Shown: one piece after another, positions 32,682-46,356 of the stretch | Layout of the letters: the number at the start of each line of letters is the position of its first letter | How positions within the stretch are numbered: position 1 is the first letter of the stretch | DNA from: Allacma fusca | Lineage: Eukaryota > Arthropoda > Collembola > Symphypleona > Sminthuridae | Reading direction: 5' to 3' | NCBI GenBank assembly: GCA_947179485.1 | Contig: OX359245.1 | Location: 57,399,067-57,463,066, forward strand | Length of the DNA stretch: 64,000 nucleotides | Made by a program: the position numbers and the translations under genes | Notes under the pieces: model-generated | The model's input: the letters and a program-made list of their open reading frames with translations, nothing else | What the model was told of the DNA's origin: nothing | The model's database searches: none

Positions 32682-33998
32682 CAGTGCTAGGCACGGGTAT
32701 GGGTAATACTCGGGTAAACGGGTATGGGTACGGGTATGGGTACTACCCGGGTACGGATTTTGTGTACCCGAACAATTCCGGGTACTACCCGGGTACACTT
32801 TGGTCGGCTCAAAATTTCGGGTACGGATACGGGTATGGGTACGGGTACAAGGATTTCAAAATGGGTATATACCCACCGGGTACGGGTATAATGGTGTCAT
32901 TTACCCGTACCCGCGACCATTGTACCCGAGTATTTGGATATGTTGAGGTTTGAGACATTTTGATGAATTTTATGAAAATAATAGAACTTCCGTTGGAAAA
33001 TTCTGTCGGTATTTTTAGTAATTCTGAATGCATATAGCTTATTGTTAATACCTTTTTAACCTTACAACATGCAGTAACTGTATTTCAGACTGTGTTGCTA
33101 AAATATATATTTATATCTATAACATATATTTTTATGGAAACAGGTTTTAGGAAGAAGAATTAATAAACAGATGAGGAATAATATCAAAATAGAAGTGGAG
33201 AATAGGATTCAACGAAATTTTATACAAAACGTCTTCATAATGTAGTAATTTGTTACTAATTGCATAAAGAGTCTGTGTGACACTTACATGATACTTCATT
33301 AGCCACAATGAATACAATTTAAAAATTAGAGTTCCGATGAGTTGGATGGCAAGATATTTTTTGTAATTGGTAGTTGATTAGGAAAAGGCGGATATTTGTA
33401 ACAAGATATTAATGAGTTACATGTACACAGAGCTACTGAGGTGAGAAAATTAATGTAAAAGGCCGAATAAATCAAGAAGTGAAAAATCGAGTCGCCAAGT
33501 CCCAAGCCAAAAATGCATGTACATATGGACTGGGTGCTATAAAATACTTCGCCCATCAGTCCATAAACATTCAAATGGGGATAATTTTACTTCTTATCAA
33601 AAACGCTTATAGTTTTCTACTCTTCAATAAAAATATATAATGTCAAATACCCCTCTAGCTAGTCAAAATTACCCACTCAGGTGTCATACATTATTACATA
33701 TAATACTATGTATACTATGTATTACATTAAAACAAATCTGGATAAAGTACCCGGGTACGAGTACGGGGACGACTCTGAGATACCCGAGTATGGGTACTAT
33801 TTTCGAGTATTTTCGGGTACGGGTACAATACGGGTACAGGTACGTGGATTGAGATAACATTGCGGGTACGGGTACGAAAAATTTGTACCCGGATACTCGG
33901 GTATGGGTACGGGTATAGATACAAGTTATTGAAATACCCACACTTCGGGTACGGATACGGGTACGGGTACCGATTTTTTGTACCCGTGCCGAGCACTG
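32682..33998. mobile_element. hAT-like MITE with gggtac iterations
   Basis: Termini CAGTGCTAGGCACGGGTA and TACCCGTGCCGAGCACTG with an exact 8-bp duplication ACTAGGCA (32674-32681, 33999-34006). About 250 bases at each end are iterations of gggta[ct] and its complement; frames through them give YGYGYG- or YPYPYP-like strings without meaning. The 0.8-kb centre is non-coding. Confidence 0.95.
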
Positions 33999-34006
33999 AC
34001 TAGGCA

Positions 34007-34707
34007 TATTATAGACACTAAGGCCAGAAAAGATAAAAAGCTGCTCTACGCTCTAATAGAAGAGTTTTTCAAGGTAATTTATTCCACAAAAGTTTATTAA
34101 AATTTGACATCTAATTTACAACACAGAAGTATTTCCAAGACAGTGTGTCATTAATATTATGGGTATTCGGTATCACCGCAACTGAAGCGCAGTTACTAAT
34201 CATAGCAAATGCTTGTAATGGTGGAATTTTTTACAGACAGTGAAAATTTGAAAGGACGCATTATATATTTGCAATCATTTTCATTATCATTAAGGATTCC
34301 CAAATGCTTTCTTACTTTAAAATTACAGTTAATAAGATTGGGAGGATGAGCAGAATGACAGGTAAATACAATTTTGTAATAATGTTCATAAATCAATTCA
34401 TTCTCTGCTTCATATATAAGAGTTTTGTTAACCTAATATTGAGCCATGTCAGTAAATGCCAAAATGTTTAAAAAATGAAGCACAGTTGTGGGCTAAAGGT
34501 CAACCAAATGATACCAGCCCTATGTACATTAAATTATACGATTCGCGAAAGAAGCTTTTTTAAAATATCTATGTATCGAATGTTCCCTAGATAGCCAGAC
34601 CAGATCAAGTTGTACATGCAATTCAACTGTCAATGGCTGAGTGTCAAAGCTGTCAACAAAATTGCATAATCGGAGAAATCGGCCATGAAAATTATTTTCA
34701 TTGGAGA
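34007..34707. other. Receptor gene 2 downstream spacer
   Basis: Non-coding and alignable to 4960-5035 plus 5898-6309, where the CAGTGAATTTCC MITE copy 1 is the main difference. Confidence 0.6.
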
Positions 34708-36202
34708 TTACAAATTTGAACTGATCAGAAGTGTAGCAACAGTTCTGATAATGAAGTCAATGAAAATTGGTGTGGACTCTCTCTCCATTGTGTGAAAGTT
34801 TCCGACTTTTATGCCTATATTTTCAATAGATTTGATTTGTCTCTTCAGAATTGCAGCCTCTTGCCCATACATTCTGGTAAAGACTGAACACCTCAATAAT
34901 TCATTTTTCAAATTGCTAATGCATTCAGGAATGTCAAACGCTTTGCCGAAAGTTGCTACGAAAATAAAAATCAAGTACAAACCCATATCCAAGAAGAACA
35001 ACGGTACAATCGGATGATTGGAGTAAGACTTGACAGAAACAAACAAAGAAGCTACCGACCCAACCAGAAAGGTTTGCTTTATAATGTAAACCACTGGGGA
35101 ATACCCTGAGTTGAACAATCTGATGAACAATTGCACATATCTGCTTTGAACATAACAATGCTTCAAGGTGCTCCTGGTTGGGGTCTTCTTCCTGTAAAGC
35201 AGTATTTGGATAATTTATCTTTGAATAATCATTGAAGATTATGCAATAATAATATTTATTATTATTAATTATTAAACAATATATTTATATAATTCTGTAA
35301 TAATTGTTTATGAAATAAAGTATTATGCACCAATAATTTAGTAAGCGGCAAATCTAAAAAATATCATGTAGGGGCACGCCAAAAAGTACAGTATATATAA
35401 TTACCTCAACCGAGACATATTGCAATTCAGAATCTGAGCGATTTTCTCCAAAAATAAGAGCATATTTTCCAAAGCTAGTACGACACTAGCACCTGTTGAA
35501 TGAATTGTGACAATTTCGGGTATGAAGAGAATTATGCAAAACCAAGGACTTTGCCAGGTCTCCGGTAGCACCTGGTAAACGAGAAGTCTTGTACAGATAA
35601 CAGGTGCGAATGCTATAAAGACAGTAATTAGAAGAGGTGCTGCAGGAGGAAACAAGATGGCAACCAATTCTTTCCCAGAAAATTCCTTCCAATATTTCCT
35701 TTTTGATGACCCTACGAAAGCATATACATTTACAAAAGGTGTCTACATTGGAAATACAGCTGTATTAATTTTCCCAGACAAGACATAAAAAGAATTATGT
35801 ATTTTTAAGAATATCTCATATAATTTAATCACCTTTTCGTTTTTCATCGAAAATGAAGTTAAAAACTGTAATTGTCACCTCAGTGTTTTGGATTATTGCA
35901 AATATTTCAACTAAAACACTCATACCAAGTGCTATAATGTGTAGTAGGTGCAGTCCGAGGTCATATATTGTCGGTTTTTTGTCATGTTTTGAGACTAAAA
36001 GTGCAAAGGAGTAAAGGCTTAAGCCCAACCGAAGGTGTTTATAAAGATGAAATAGAAGATAAAAGAACTTTCTGGAAGTTGTTGCGGGTTTCATGTAAAC
36101 TCTTTGCCCTTCAATATGTATGACTGTTAACGGCAGCAAATTAATTCTTGACAAGAAAGCCATATATTGGATATAAAATTTTAAATCAAGAGAGGAAAGC
36201 AT
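34708..36202 (-). CDS. Intact multi-span chemoreceptor-like gene 2
   Basis: Exons 35833-36202, 35405-35711 and 34708-35191 on the minus strand, with lengths 370, 307 and 484, identical to gene 1. GT-AG introns of 121 and 213 nt. The product is 386 residues with the same seven-span pattern. Conserved blocks include KPTIYDLGLHLLH, KELVAILFPPAAPLL, TRLLVYQVLPETWQSPW, SRYVQLF and IKVGNFHTMERESTP. It differs from gene 1 at about one residue in ten in exon 1, more at the ends of span loops (for example KHDKKP for KHHEKP). The role is inferred as for gene 1. A second exon 1 remnant lies upstream (36590-36774), as behind gene 1. Confidence 0.72.
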
Positions 36203-36589
36203 TTCAGTCTCTGAAAGCTAAAACGACCCTTTCCAATTTTGTTACCCAGAAATTTACTAATATTTTAAAGGTTTAACTTTATTGCTGCTTTCTCAAAGGG
36301 ATGGGTCATACTAACGTTTATGTCAGCCAGGATCTTGCGAGGGAATCGGCTATTAAGAAAATATTTTCATCCCAGTAACAGTTTACAGATCAATTTATTT
36401 AACTGAACACTAACAGGAAAGGGTAATCGTGTTTTCCCCAAAAGTTTGTTTAGGCTAATTGTAAGTAAAATAAAACCATTTAATCATATTTTTCTGCAAA
36501 TTTCCTAGTGAATAGTTTCGTGTGAATTTCCTAGTAAATAATTTCTTGTGCTTTGAGTTGTGTTTTGACCTAAGCAGCGCAAATTAGTA
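36203..36589. other. Upstream spacer of receptor gene 2
   Basis: Non-coding, alignable to 7895-8281. It should contain the gene 2 promoter, but no element is recognisable. Confidence 0.5.
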
Positions 36590-36774
36590 GGGCTTAATAT
36601 CAACCTAAGGTGTTTATAAAGATCAAATAGAAGATAAAAATACTTCCTAGAATTTGTTGTTGCCTTCATGTAGACTCTGCCGTTTGGCATGAACGACTTT
36701 TAATCGAAGCAATTAATTCTTGATATGAAAGCCGTGTATTGGATATACAATTTTAAATCAACAGAGGAAAGCAT
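36590..36774 (-). pseudogene. Receptor exon 1 remnant
   Basis: Start codon 36772-36774, shared with the remnant behind gene 1 (8282-8465). Stops after the conserved KATTNSRKY-like stretch; no exons follow. Confidence 0.65.
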
Positions 36775-37348
36775 TAAATGCTTACCATTTTATTTCCTGG
36801 ATGTTTACTACCTTTGACATTTATATAAGCCAGAATATCACGAGTGGAAAAGAATGCTCTTCGCCTAAAGGGACAACTTTTGAAGATTTTTCAATCAGAA
36901 GTTGATTTATTGACCAATTCATCGTATTAATCTTTTACAACTACATCGAGCATTTGGACAATAAGAACGAAATGACTAAATAGTCAACAATAGGATGATA
37001 ACATTGATGGAGATAACCAAAGTTACTTCTAAGCTAGATATCTTGGAAACGAACTTTTCTTCATTTATAAAAAACGTGTAACATTTTTCAATGTACTCAC
37101 ATTGGACCAACAGGAGTGCTGATAGGTTGATCCATTATTCTTTTTTGTCTAATTATTCATATATCGGTGGTGATCAGGCACATCTAAATGTTCTACATTT
37201 AGATGTTTTTAATTAAATGTAATTTCATATACGTGAAATTTCACTGTTGCAAAATGTGCAACATGCACGAAATTCCTGCGGAAATTTGTATCTATGACAT
37301 TGCCGTGTGATCGATGGTATGGAATTTGAACAGGACAATTTAATTGTA
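36775..37348. other. Spacer at the left edge of duplicate B
   Basis: 36925-37110 is related to 17530-17730. 37150-37348 is related to 10391-10579 and 18190-18385 (tttttaattaaatg near 37206). Nothing coding. Confidence 0.5.
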
Positions 37349-38031
37349 CCCTTTCCAATAATATTATGTCAATTGAAGTACCAGTTTCAACCGAAGTAAT
37401 ACCAAATTAGCTTGTAGTACGATTCTTAGTTCGGTAAAGTATCGCTAAAGCAGACACGGATAACTGTTTCTTTAACATAACTTACGAGTTCTGTGGGGAG
37501 AGTTTGAGAATTAATTGCTTTAACAAATTATAACAGTAGGATTTATCTATCTTAACTAACAAGGTGTCCTTTCGTCGATTTATAAAATTGTGTTTTCGAC
37601 TATTGATGCTCTATACAAGAGAGCTCTGTACTAAACCCGCATCGTTTCAATGACTGGAGTTAGCACTATAATGCATAGAAAATACTTGCGAAAATCATCT
37701 TTGAAAAGCATTTGATGTTAACCCACAATTTGGGCACTTTACGATGTCACACAGCATAAACAAGTAACTATATGTGCCACTATAAATAATTACACTAAAT
37801 TTTCTTTTATGAACATACCAGTGAACACTAAATATTGATCATTAGAACGCTTATACATTTCGGTAATCATTAAAACGTTTTTGAGTGAGCTTACATACGT
37901 ACGTCTGAATAATAATTGCATCTTTATTTGCACGGTTGATGCTACATATTGCTGATGAATATTAATTAAATAAATTTCCGAAATATAATAGTAATTTACG
38001 AATACACTAATATTTGGAAAATGTATGCACT
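37349..38031. other. Unrecognised duplicated non-coding block (copy B)
   Basis: As 10580-11243. No frame or structured motif recognised. Confidence 0.5.
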
Positions 38032-38313
38032 TCAATTCAAAGCTACATTGCGCAGTAGGTGTAGTCCGAGGTCATAAATGTTTGGTTTTTGATCATTTTT
38101 TGAGAATAGAAGTGCAAAGGAGTAAATACTTAAGACCAACCGAAGGTGTTTATGGACATGAAATAGACGATTTAAGTACTTTTTGGAATTTGCTGTTGTC
38201 TTCATGTAAATTCCTTGCCCTTGAATATGAATAACATTTAATGGAAGCAAATTAAATCTTGATATGAAAACCATGTACTGAATATAAAATTTTAAATCAA
38301 GAGAGGAAAGCAT
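38032..38313 (-). pseudogene. Receptor exon 1 fragment (duplicate B)
   Basis: Open for 93 codons from ATG 38311-38313, including FNLLPLNVIHIQGQ and KPNIYDLGLHLL. It then leaves homology at the second membrane span. No splice donor or later exons. Confidence 0.75.
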
Positions 38314-38644
38314 TTTATTTTCTGGAAGCTAAACTGGCCCTTCCAATTTTATTTCACAGACAATTTACTATGTTACTATTACTATTACTGTTTACTATGA
38401 TAGAGGTCTAAAACTGCTGCCGTCTTAAAGGGATGGTTCATACTGGTATTTAAGTGAGCGAGAATGTCAGGAAGTGGAAACGAATTCTCTTCGGGACAAA
38501 TAAGGGAAACAATTCAACCCAATAACAATTTAATGACAAATTTATTTAACTAAACACTAATAGGAATACAATTATATTTTTTCTAAAAATTGGTTTAGGC
38601 TAAGTGGTTGAATAAACCATGTAATCAGAATTTTGTGTGCATTT

Positions 38645-38880
38645 TCTAGTTAATAGTTTCCAGAACGTTTCCTATAGTTAATAGTTTCGTGTACACTTCC
38701 TAGTTAATAGTTTCGTGTCCACTTCCTAGTTAATAGTTTCGTGTACACTTCCTAGTTAATAGTTTCGTGTACACTTCCTAGTTAATGGTTTCGTGTACAC
38801 TTCCTAGTTAATAGTTTCGTGTACACTTCCAAGTTAATAGTTTCGGATGCACTTCCTAGTTAATAGTTTCATGGGCTAAT
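38645..38880. repeat. 26-bp minisatellite, 9 units
   Basis: Same unit and same terminal variants as 11843-12000, with three extra central units. Confidence 0.92.
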
Positions 38881-38974
38881 TATAACTTGATTGTGTATAG
38901 GATTCCAACAATTTACTGCAATATTTTCAATTGACAGCACGTGCAGAAAACACAATAGACGTCCATATGTTATG

Positions 38975-40715
38975 ATGAGTAAGCATGAGTTAAAGCAGTT
39001 ACCTAATACTATTCAAGAAATTAAATATTTTATTTTATCACGTCTATCGGAAAAATATTTTGCATACTGTAATTTACAGTGATAGGAAACATTACTTCGC
39101 ATTCATTTTACAATCTCATGGCAAATACAACGATGTGCATGATATTTTCACTGAGTCTCTTGAAATGCAAATGATGATATTAGGTTTTGACCATCCGCAA
39201 ACTGTTTGTGTATCACAGAGAAGATCCGAGAAAATAAAACGATGAGTTTTGAAAGAATTTTGGACGAATTTCTCCCAATATATACAATTTGAATCGTTAG
39301 GACCGGATCATCTCGAGACACCAAATATAAATCTTAGAACTAGAGTTGCAACATCAGGTAAATTACGATGAACATTTTGTGCAAAATTAAAATAAAAGGT
39401 TGAAACTATCCGTATTACTGGCAAGGAAGAATATGCTGAGTACTACCTTTTTGGAATTCAGGGCAAATTCAATGATGTGGAAGAATTTACTGATTGTGAG
39501 TGTCTGCAACTGGAAACACTATGTCCGGATCATCCCTTGACACTTAGCATAAAATATAACTTACAAGTAATCCACGCCCCATGCCCACTCGGGATCGGAA
39601 TGAAATTTTGTGGAAGCTTAGTTATCTGGCCCAACGTCCCAGTGATACCAAAAGTTTGTGCCATCTCACCCTGGTTTGCGCGGTCACTTTATGATGAGCT
39701 TTTGCAAAATAAAATTGCATTTTTAGACCATCAATGCATCCTTAGTATAAAAACCAACTTAGCATGTAATTTTCCAGAACATGGCAAATGCGACGATGCG
39801 CACGAACTTTGCAAGGAGGTACTGCAAATGGCAATTAAAACGCTAGGCAAAGACCACCCGAAGATATTCGAGACGAAATATAATTTAGCGCTGTTTTTTC
39901 ACTCTCGCAGAAAATACAACTATGTTAATCAATGTTACAAAGAGGTCCTGGAATTGGAAACTAAAATATTTGGGTCGGGACACCCTGGAACACTTGTTAC
40001 AAAAACAAACTTAGCAATAGTTTTTCTAAATCAGGGCTAATACAACGTTGCAAACAAACTTTTTAATGTTGCTCTGGAAGCGCAAATTAGAATATTAGAA
40101 CCGGATCATCCTGACATTCTTAGCACAACCGACAGCTCAGCATTCCTCTTTCGGGATTAGGGTAAATACAGCGATGTGGAAAGACTTCATAATGACGTCC
40201 TGAAATCGTGAAATAAAGTACTACTCCGGGTCCTTTGGACACAATTATTACAAAACATATCTCAGGAATAAGTTTTTCAGACAGGTTTTGGAAACGAAAT
40301 TTAAAAATAGGTCCGAACCATCCGGAAACGCTTATTACAAAACATAGCTTGGTCCAAGTTTTCAAAAATCAAGGCAAATATAGCTATACAGCAAAACTTC
40401 TTAACATATTTCTGGAAGTGCTGTGTAAATTACTAGGTCCGAACCAACACTTTTTGCAAAGCTTACCGTAGCAGTGGTTTATCTAGAACAGTGAAAATGC
40501 AACGATGTGGAGCCTCTTTGCAAAGCGCGTTTGACAATACAAATTAATAAACTTGGTCGAGACCATCCGGAGACACTTTTAACAAAACATACCATAGCAG
40601 ATGTCTTTCAAAATCAAAAACCGAAGATGCCGAAGTATTGCATCACGATGCTTTACAAGTGCAAATTTAAATATTAGGTCCGGACCATCCAAATATACTT
40701 ATACAAAACGCATAA
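38975..40715 (+). pseudogene. TPR pseudogene, longest copy
   Basis: The most complete remnant of the TPR gene. The longest open stretch (39477-40040, 187 codons) contains three TPR cores, ending GSGHPGTLVTKTNLAIVFL and a stop. Further cores follow in changing frames up to about 40710 (EPDHPDILSTT near 40100, GPNHPETLITKHSLVQVF near 40310-40360, GPDHPNIL near 40680). About eight repeats were once present, in the kinesin-light-chain/nephrocystin style. Many stops and frameshifts show that it is dead. Its constant place behind each receptor suggests that the two were co-amplified. Confidence 0.7.
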
Positions 40716-41090
40716 TGGAATCATTTTCTATTGATAAATAGTGCGTAACCGTAAAACATAATTTCTTGTCAGTGTTAAGCAACTAAGTTTTAGGTGATGT
40801 AAATGTATTGTACCAGTCTTGCAGATGACGTCTTAAACATTTTTAAAGGACTCCGGACATACCTTACTGGGATATCTATTCGCTCAAAAATATCCTGGAG
40901 GGTTCACCTTGAAGAGTAGATCATTTTTGATAATTGCCCAAAGAAATTTGAAAACAGGATTCGAAGATATCCCGGGTTAACGTTTCAGAAAAATGAGGAG
41001 ATCTCATGCGTCACCAGAATATAATATAAAAACGGTGAAAAATAGCAATTGAAAGCCTAAATTGAAGCTCTACACATTAAATATCATAAC

Positions 41091-42157
41091 TTGGCTTGGG
41101 AATATTTCGCTAAATTTTGCGTTAAAATTTCGCAAATTACAATTTATTTTTCGCAAATTTCGCAAAAAATTTTCAGATCATTTCGCAACTTTCGCAGCCT
41201 TTAGTTAGGAAATTACTTTTAATACCAACTCCGAAAAATACGGTATGTCTCGAGAAAATTTCAGACAAAATTCCATAACGTCTATTTCCGCCGACTAAAA
41301 TTCTCCATTTTATTTAGGGTACGGTATTGAACCAAATCTTCTAATGGAATTGGCCTGATTAAAACTTTTGAAAGCGACGATTAAATGTCCTTGCAAATAT
41401 TTTCCGGGCAAAATCAAGGATCCAGAATTTGAGCGTCTTCCTAGAGTTTTTTTGTTGGATGTTTTTTATTGAGATAACGCAACAATTTATCAGTCCACTT
41501 TCCGGAAACTGCTGTAAACTTTTTGAAGCTGTGAAATTGTATTTTTTAATCTGTTTGTTTTTTCATTTCTCTTAATTACTTTTATTGTTCAACTATTTAC
41601 TGCAAGCTGGCAGAGTTTCATCCTTAAATTTGAAACGTTATTTAAAGAATTTACTGCATTAAAAGTTGACTCCACGAAAATTATTGAGCAAAAGCAATGC
41701 GATAAATCATAGGATTTAAATATGTGAGGTAATGCAAGCTGGAAAGGACGGGGCATGTTTCTACAGCTCGAGTGTCAGCTGTTCGTTGAATAGACATACA
41801 ACCGAATTTAATAATAAAAATTTCAAAGTATTACTGGTCTATGTAAAATATTTTACAAGATTCAGGATTTTGTAATGCGATTTAATATTTCGCACTTAAC
41901 CTTCACATGTCGCAAATTTCACATTTTTCGCAAAATTCGCTAGTTATTTTTTTATTTTTGGATTTTACCGACATCTGGGGTTAAGTTTCACCCCCATGGG
42001 AGTACCGTAACTAATCGTTTTTAAAATTTCGCAAATTTCGCTATTTATTTTTTCATTTTTGGATTTTACCGACATCTGGGATTACGTTTCGCCCGCATGG
42101 GAGTACCGTAACTAATCGTTTTTAAAATTTCGCGTTTTTCGCAAAATCCCAAGCCTA
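41091..42157. mobile_element. hAT-like MITE with tttcgc iterations
   Basis: Termini TTGGCTTGGG and CCCAAGCCTA with an exact 8-bp duplication ATCATAAC (41083-41090, 42158-42165). Subterminal iterations of tttcgcaaa are seen in both orientations. An imperfect ~105-base tandem duplication (about 41935-42125) is inside. Duplicate A has lost the left end of the same insertion. Confidence 0.9.
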
Positions 42158-42524
42158 ATCATAACAAATATAGGAAACGAAATACGTTCCAAAACCAAAG
42201 TAATTGATTTTTCTCATTTAAATTGTTTTCAGTGGAATATATTTTATTATATATAGTAATCTTTTGGGAGAAAACTGTGTTCATCTTCGAGCTATCTACA
42301 ACTAACTTAAAATACAAAAACTAAATATCTTCTAAATAATTTCTTATCCAAAAAGTAAAACATAAATTCACGTTAATGTCTTTACTATTTTTTAAAACTT
42401 GTTGCTAAAGAATTATATTTAGTTTTGGAATAATTGGTTTCCAAGCATCATTTAGCACGTAACCCTTACCCTTACTGACGTTCATCAATCGATGAACCTT
42501 AGTGACGATCAGAAAATGTTCAAC

Positions 42525-42854
42525 CTTTTGGTTCTTCTTCCAGAATGAAGTTGAAAATTGTTATTGTAACATCAGTGTTTTGTATAATTGCAAATGTCTC
42601 AACTAAAACGCTCAAACCCATATTTAAAATGTGCAGCAGGTGCAGTCCGAGGTCATAGATGGTTGGTTTTTGATCAGTTTTTGAGACTAAAAGTGCAAAG
42701 GTGTAAATGTTTAAGTACAACCGAAGGTGTTTATAGACATGAAATAGAAGATATAAGTACTTTTTGAAATTTGTTGTAGGCTTCATGTAAGCCCTTTGCC
42801 CTTGAATATGAATAACGCTAAATGGAAGCAAATTAAATCCCGAGAGGAAAGCAT
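42525..42854 (-). pseudogene. Receptor exon 1 (duplicate B)
   Basis: Start codon 42852-42854, donor after AAAAG at 42525. Relative to duplicate A it lacks 40 bases between two TTAAAT direct repeats right after the start, which shifts the frame. It carries no ribozyme insert: the site at about 42545-42560 is the empty site for 14964-15115. Confidence 0.8.
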
Positions 42855-43281
42855 TTTATTTTCTGTAGGCTAAAATTACCCTTCCAATTTGATTTCATAG
42901 AAGTTTACTGTGTTAAAGGTATAACTTTACTGCTACCGTTTCAAAGGAATGGTTCCTACTGGCATTTCATCCTCTGCATTCTCATTCTGACTGCCGAGCA
43001 GAATGGTTCTATAGCTAGCTGGCTCTCAGCAAGGCTCCTGGTTGCCTCAAAAGCCACGAATATCTGCTAGGTATTCCAGCTGTATTTGCTGCTGGGTTTC
43101 CTGACTCCCTTGTGAAAAGTCAAGGCTAGTGTATAGACCAACTGTATTCCAGCCGTCCTACTGCTATAGCTCCACTGTTTGTGCATATTCCCAGCACTTC
43201 TACTCTTGTCTAATTGTATTGCTTTAATTATTTTGCCAATAGACAACGCTAATAGTTCTAATTTATTATTTGGTTACTAAA

Positions 43282-43560
43282 ATGGGGAAACTGAATGCAT
43301 GTAATTTGTGCCAACAAAAATTGCGTCTGAATGCTCTCAAGCTTGTGTGTAACAAGTGCAAAACCAATTACCACAGGACCTGCCTGAATATTAGCTTGAG
43401 TATTTACCGTGCAATGATTCCTGATTTATGGTGCTGTGATTATTGCTTACAACAAAGATCTCCGGATTGGGACATTTTACCTGCTTGCGTATCTTTAAAT
43501 GAGACCAACGCCGACTTGTTACCTGTTGTTGTTAAAGCGCATTCTCTAAATCGTATTTAG
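43282..43560 (+). CDS. LINE ORF1 with PHD-like zinc finger
   Basis: 92 residues from ATG 43282 (MGKLNACNLCQQKL). Cysteines and a histidine are arranged C-x2-C ... C-x2-C-x4-H-x2-C ... C-x2-C, ending WCCDYC. That is a PHD-type finger as found in ORF1 of CR1-group LINEs, presumably for chromatin or RNA binding. It is shorter than usual: no esterase or coiled coil follows before the TAG at 43558-43560, so ORF1 may be truncated. Confidence 0.7.
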   Translation: MGKLNACNLCQQKLRLNALKLVCNKCKTNYHRTCLNISLSIYRAMIPDLWCCDYCLQQRSPDWDILPACVSLNETNADLLPVVVKAHSLNRI

Positions 43561-43599
43561 TGAAATATAGGTACTTAAATATAAATAAATTTACTACAC

Positions 43600-46356
43600 A
43601 TAAATTTGAGGAGTTAAAAGTATACATGTGTGTCAATGCAATTGATGTCGTTGCGTTAGTGGAGACATTCTTTGATTCGAATACTTGAATTTGTATAATG
43701 TGTCCGGCTACAATATGATTAATTTCAATAGAAACACTGGAAAGAAAGGGGGAGGACTGTTAATCTATTTTCATAATCGAATTCGCTATAATGTCATGGA
43801 TGTTGAGGTCGAGCACTTCAATAGTTAAGTTGAGTACAATATGTGCAAGCTAGGTCTTACAGAGTTTCAATCTATTGTCCTCATCCTGATTTATAGGCCT
43901 CCCTCTGCTCCTATTGATAAGTTCTTCCTGTTTCTTGACAGTTTATTTAAAAGATTACTTAAATTTAAGACGACCTGCCTCATTGTTGGTGATATAAATA
44001 TAGATCTCTCTAATTCAAGTACCGATACAATCAAACTACTTGGGTCATTGCACATTTATAGTTACAAGCAGATCGTAAATGTGCAAACAAGGCGCACGGC
44101 AGGGAAACGACAGTCAAGTTCATTAATTGACCACCTTTATGTACCCTCGACTCTCTCAATAGACTGGAATGTTGTACATACCGGTCTATCTGACCATGAC
44201 ATGGTGCTGTTCGATTTCAGTTTTAAAAAGGTATCCCCACATTCCTCAAAGGTCATCTCATACCGTGACTTTAAAAACTTCGACTGGAATTTATTTAATA
44301 CCGAAATATGTAAAGTTGATTATAGTTTCTTACAAGACAGTCGCTATAGTATTGACTTTGTTCATAATGTTATTTCTAGTACAATTCGTGTAATACTTGA
44401 TAGTCTTTTATCTCTAAAACAGAAAAATGTTAAAGCAAATGCTAAGTCGTGGGTTAGTAAGGATATACGTATGCGTATTTGTGAAAGGGATCGTTGCAAG
44501 AGGCTTGCTATGCGAAAAAACGATGTTTCCTTGTGGAATATGTATAAGTACCTGCGTGCTTTGGTAAAGCACGATATCTACTATGCTAAACGTACTTATT
44601 TTAATAGTCAGGTTGCTTGTACTACTTCATCACGTGGTTTGTGGAATGTTATTGATGAAGTACTGGGTGTACCCAGAAAAACTAATGTGACTATAGATAA
44701 GCTACTTGCAAGTGATTTATATGTATGTACAACTAGTGAAATTTGTGATGTACTAGCGGATTCATTTACGGTCCAGTGTAACTACGTTGATGCAGACATT
44801 CTTGAATTTAAAAACAATATCAGCGTTACTGATAGTATTAATATAGTATTGATACAAAGGAAATCTGGAATGCATATAGGTCTCCTAAAAATAAAGCCAG
44901 TAGCCATGATGTCATAAATTACAAACTTTTCTCTAAGGCATCAATTGTAACTCCTGTAATGATACTATTTAACCTAATTATACTTTATGGTAATATGCCA
45001 GCCTACTTCAAGACAGCCACAATCACTCCTATCTATAAAGGGAAAGGAAGCAAAGTTTGTGCTGGCTCTTTTCGCCCAATCCACTCCCTCCCGTTTCAAA
45101 ACAAATTGTTTGAAAAGATAATGCTAAACCGACTTACTTTTGAGTGTAGTAGCTCTTTGGATGAAAACCAACATGGTTTTAGACGTGGACGTTCATGCTT
45201 TACAACTGTATTTGTGTTTGTCCATAAGGTATGCTCATATCTATCAGTCCCACTTGTCAAGGCTTTAGCTGTCTTTATTGACTTTAAAAATACTTTCAAT
45301 TCCCTTTCTAGACTAATCTTACTACATAAGATACAAAATAATTTTAAATGTAAAGGTTCTACCCTAAGAGTGTGACTATCTTTATATGAGGAAATTCAAA
45401 ATATTTGTTAATGATACTACCTCTGGTACATATCCTGACCTAAACGGTGTTCCACAGGGTTCCATCTTGGGACCTTTCCTGTTTATCATGTTTTTTTCAG
45501 ATATTAATAATTTACTGACAATTGACTTTGTGACCTATGCAGATGATCTTGTGATAATTTTGTACGATAAAGTGTTTCTACCTTATTTTCTAATATGCAA
45601 TTATGGCTTGACAGTCTATATAGATGGATGAATGAGAATGCCCTAACCATAAGTACCGAAAAAACTATGTATGTAATTTACCATAAATCGAAATCTTCAA
45701 TTGATACTAATTGTAAGCTTTTTATCAATAATGTAGAAATCAATAGAGTATGGTCTTTTAAATATCTGGGTGTCATTGTTGATGATAAACTCAATTTTAG
45801 GGAGCATTGTGATTATGTGACGGGAAAGGTAACCAAAGCTATAGGTGCTATTACTCGTTCCCGAATGTATCTAAATGAGAGCTTCATGAGACTCGTGATC
45901 AACGCATTTATCTTGTCTCATATTGATTACTGCATCCTAATATTGTCCTGTGTTTGTAAATCGAAGCTTGATCTGCTCCAGCATAAATTGGATACGTTCT
46001 TACAGTTACTGTACACAAGTTCTACGAAAACTAAATACTCCTGTCCACTTGCTTTTGTATACGAGAAATTTAATGTACTGAATGTGCCTAAACGTATATG
46101 TCTATATAGCAATAAGTTTACATTTCTTCTTGCTCATTACGGTCACTGCGTTGATTATATCAATGGTGTGTTTGTAGCTCAACGGTGTCTTTCGAGTCTT
46201 CGCTCTGCCTCTTGTATAACGCTCTACCACCCAGTTGCAAAATGTAGTATAATACAAAAGAAAATCATGTTTGCTTGTGTAAAACTGTGGAACTCTCTGC
46301 CATGCAATATGCGTGTACATAAGTGCTTTTATAGTTTTTCAGAGATTACTCATTAA
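43600..46356 (+). pseudogene. LINE ORF2: endonuclease and reverse transcriptase, frameshifted
   Basis: Pieces in several frames. The endonuclease N-terminal part has LVETFFDSN (about 43655-43690); then 43841-44917 has ILIYRPPSAP, IVGDINIDL and SDHDMVLFDF, an AP-type endonuclease. Reverse transcriptase follows at 44959-46356: GSFRPIHSLP, QHGFRRGRSC, FIDFKNTFNS (Lys-Asn where most have Lys-Lys or Lys-Ala, and Asn for the usual Asp), GVPQGSILGPFLF, catalytic YADD (45538-45549) and the KYLGVIVDDKL thumb motif. No RNase H. At least four frameshifts make it inactive. Confidence 0.88.

Noticed and set aside
32654-34007. Open frames with YGYGYG- and YPYPYP-like proteins on both strands
   Set aside because: They are translations of gggtac iterations at the two ends of a MITE; both strands and several frames are open because the word lacks stops.
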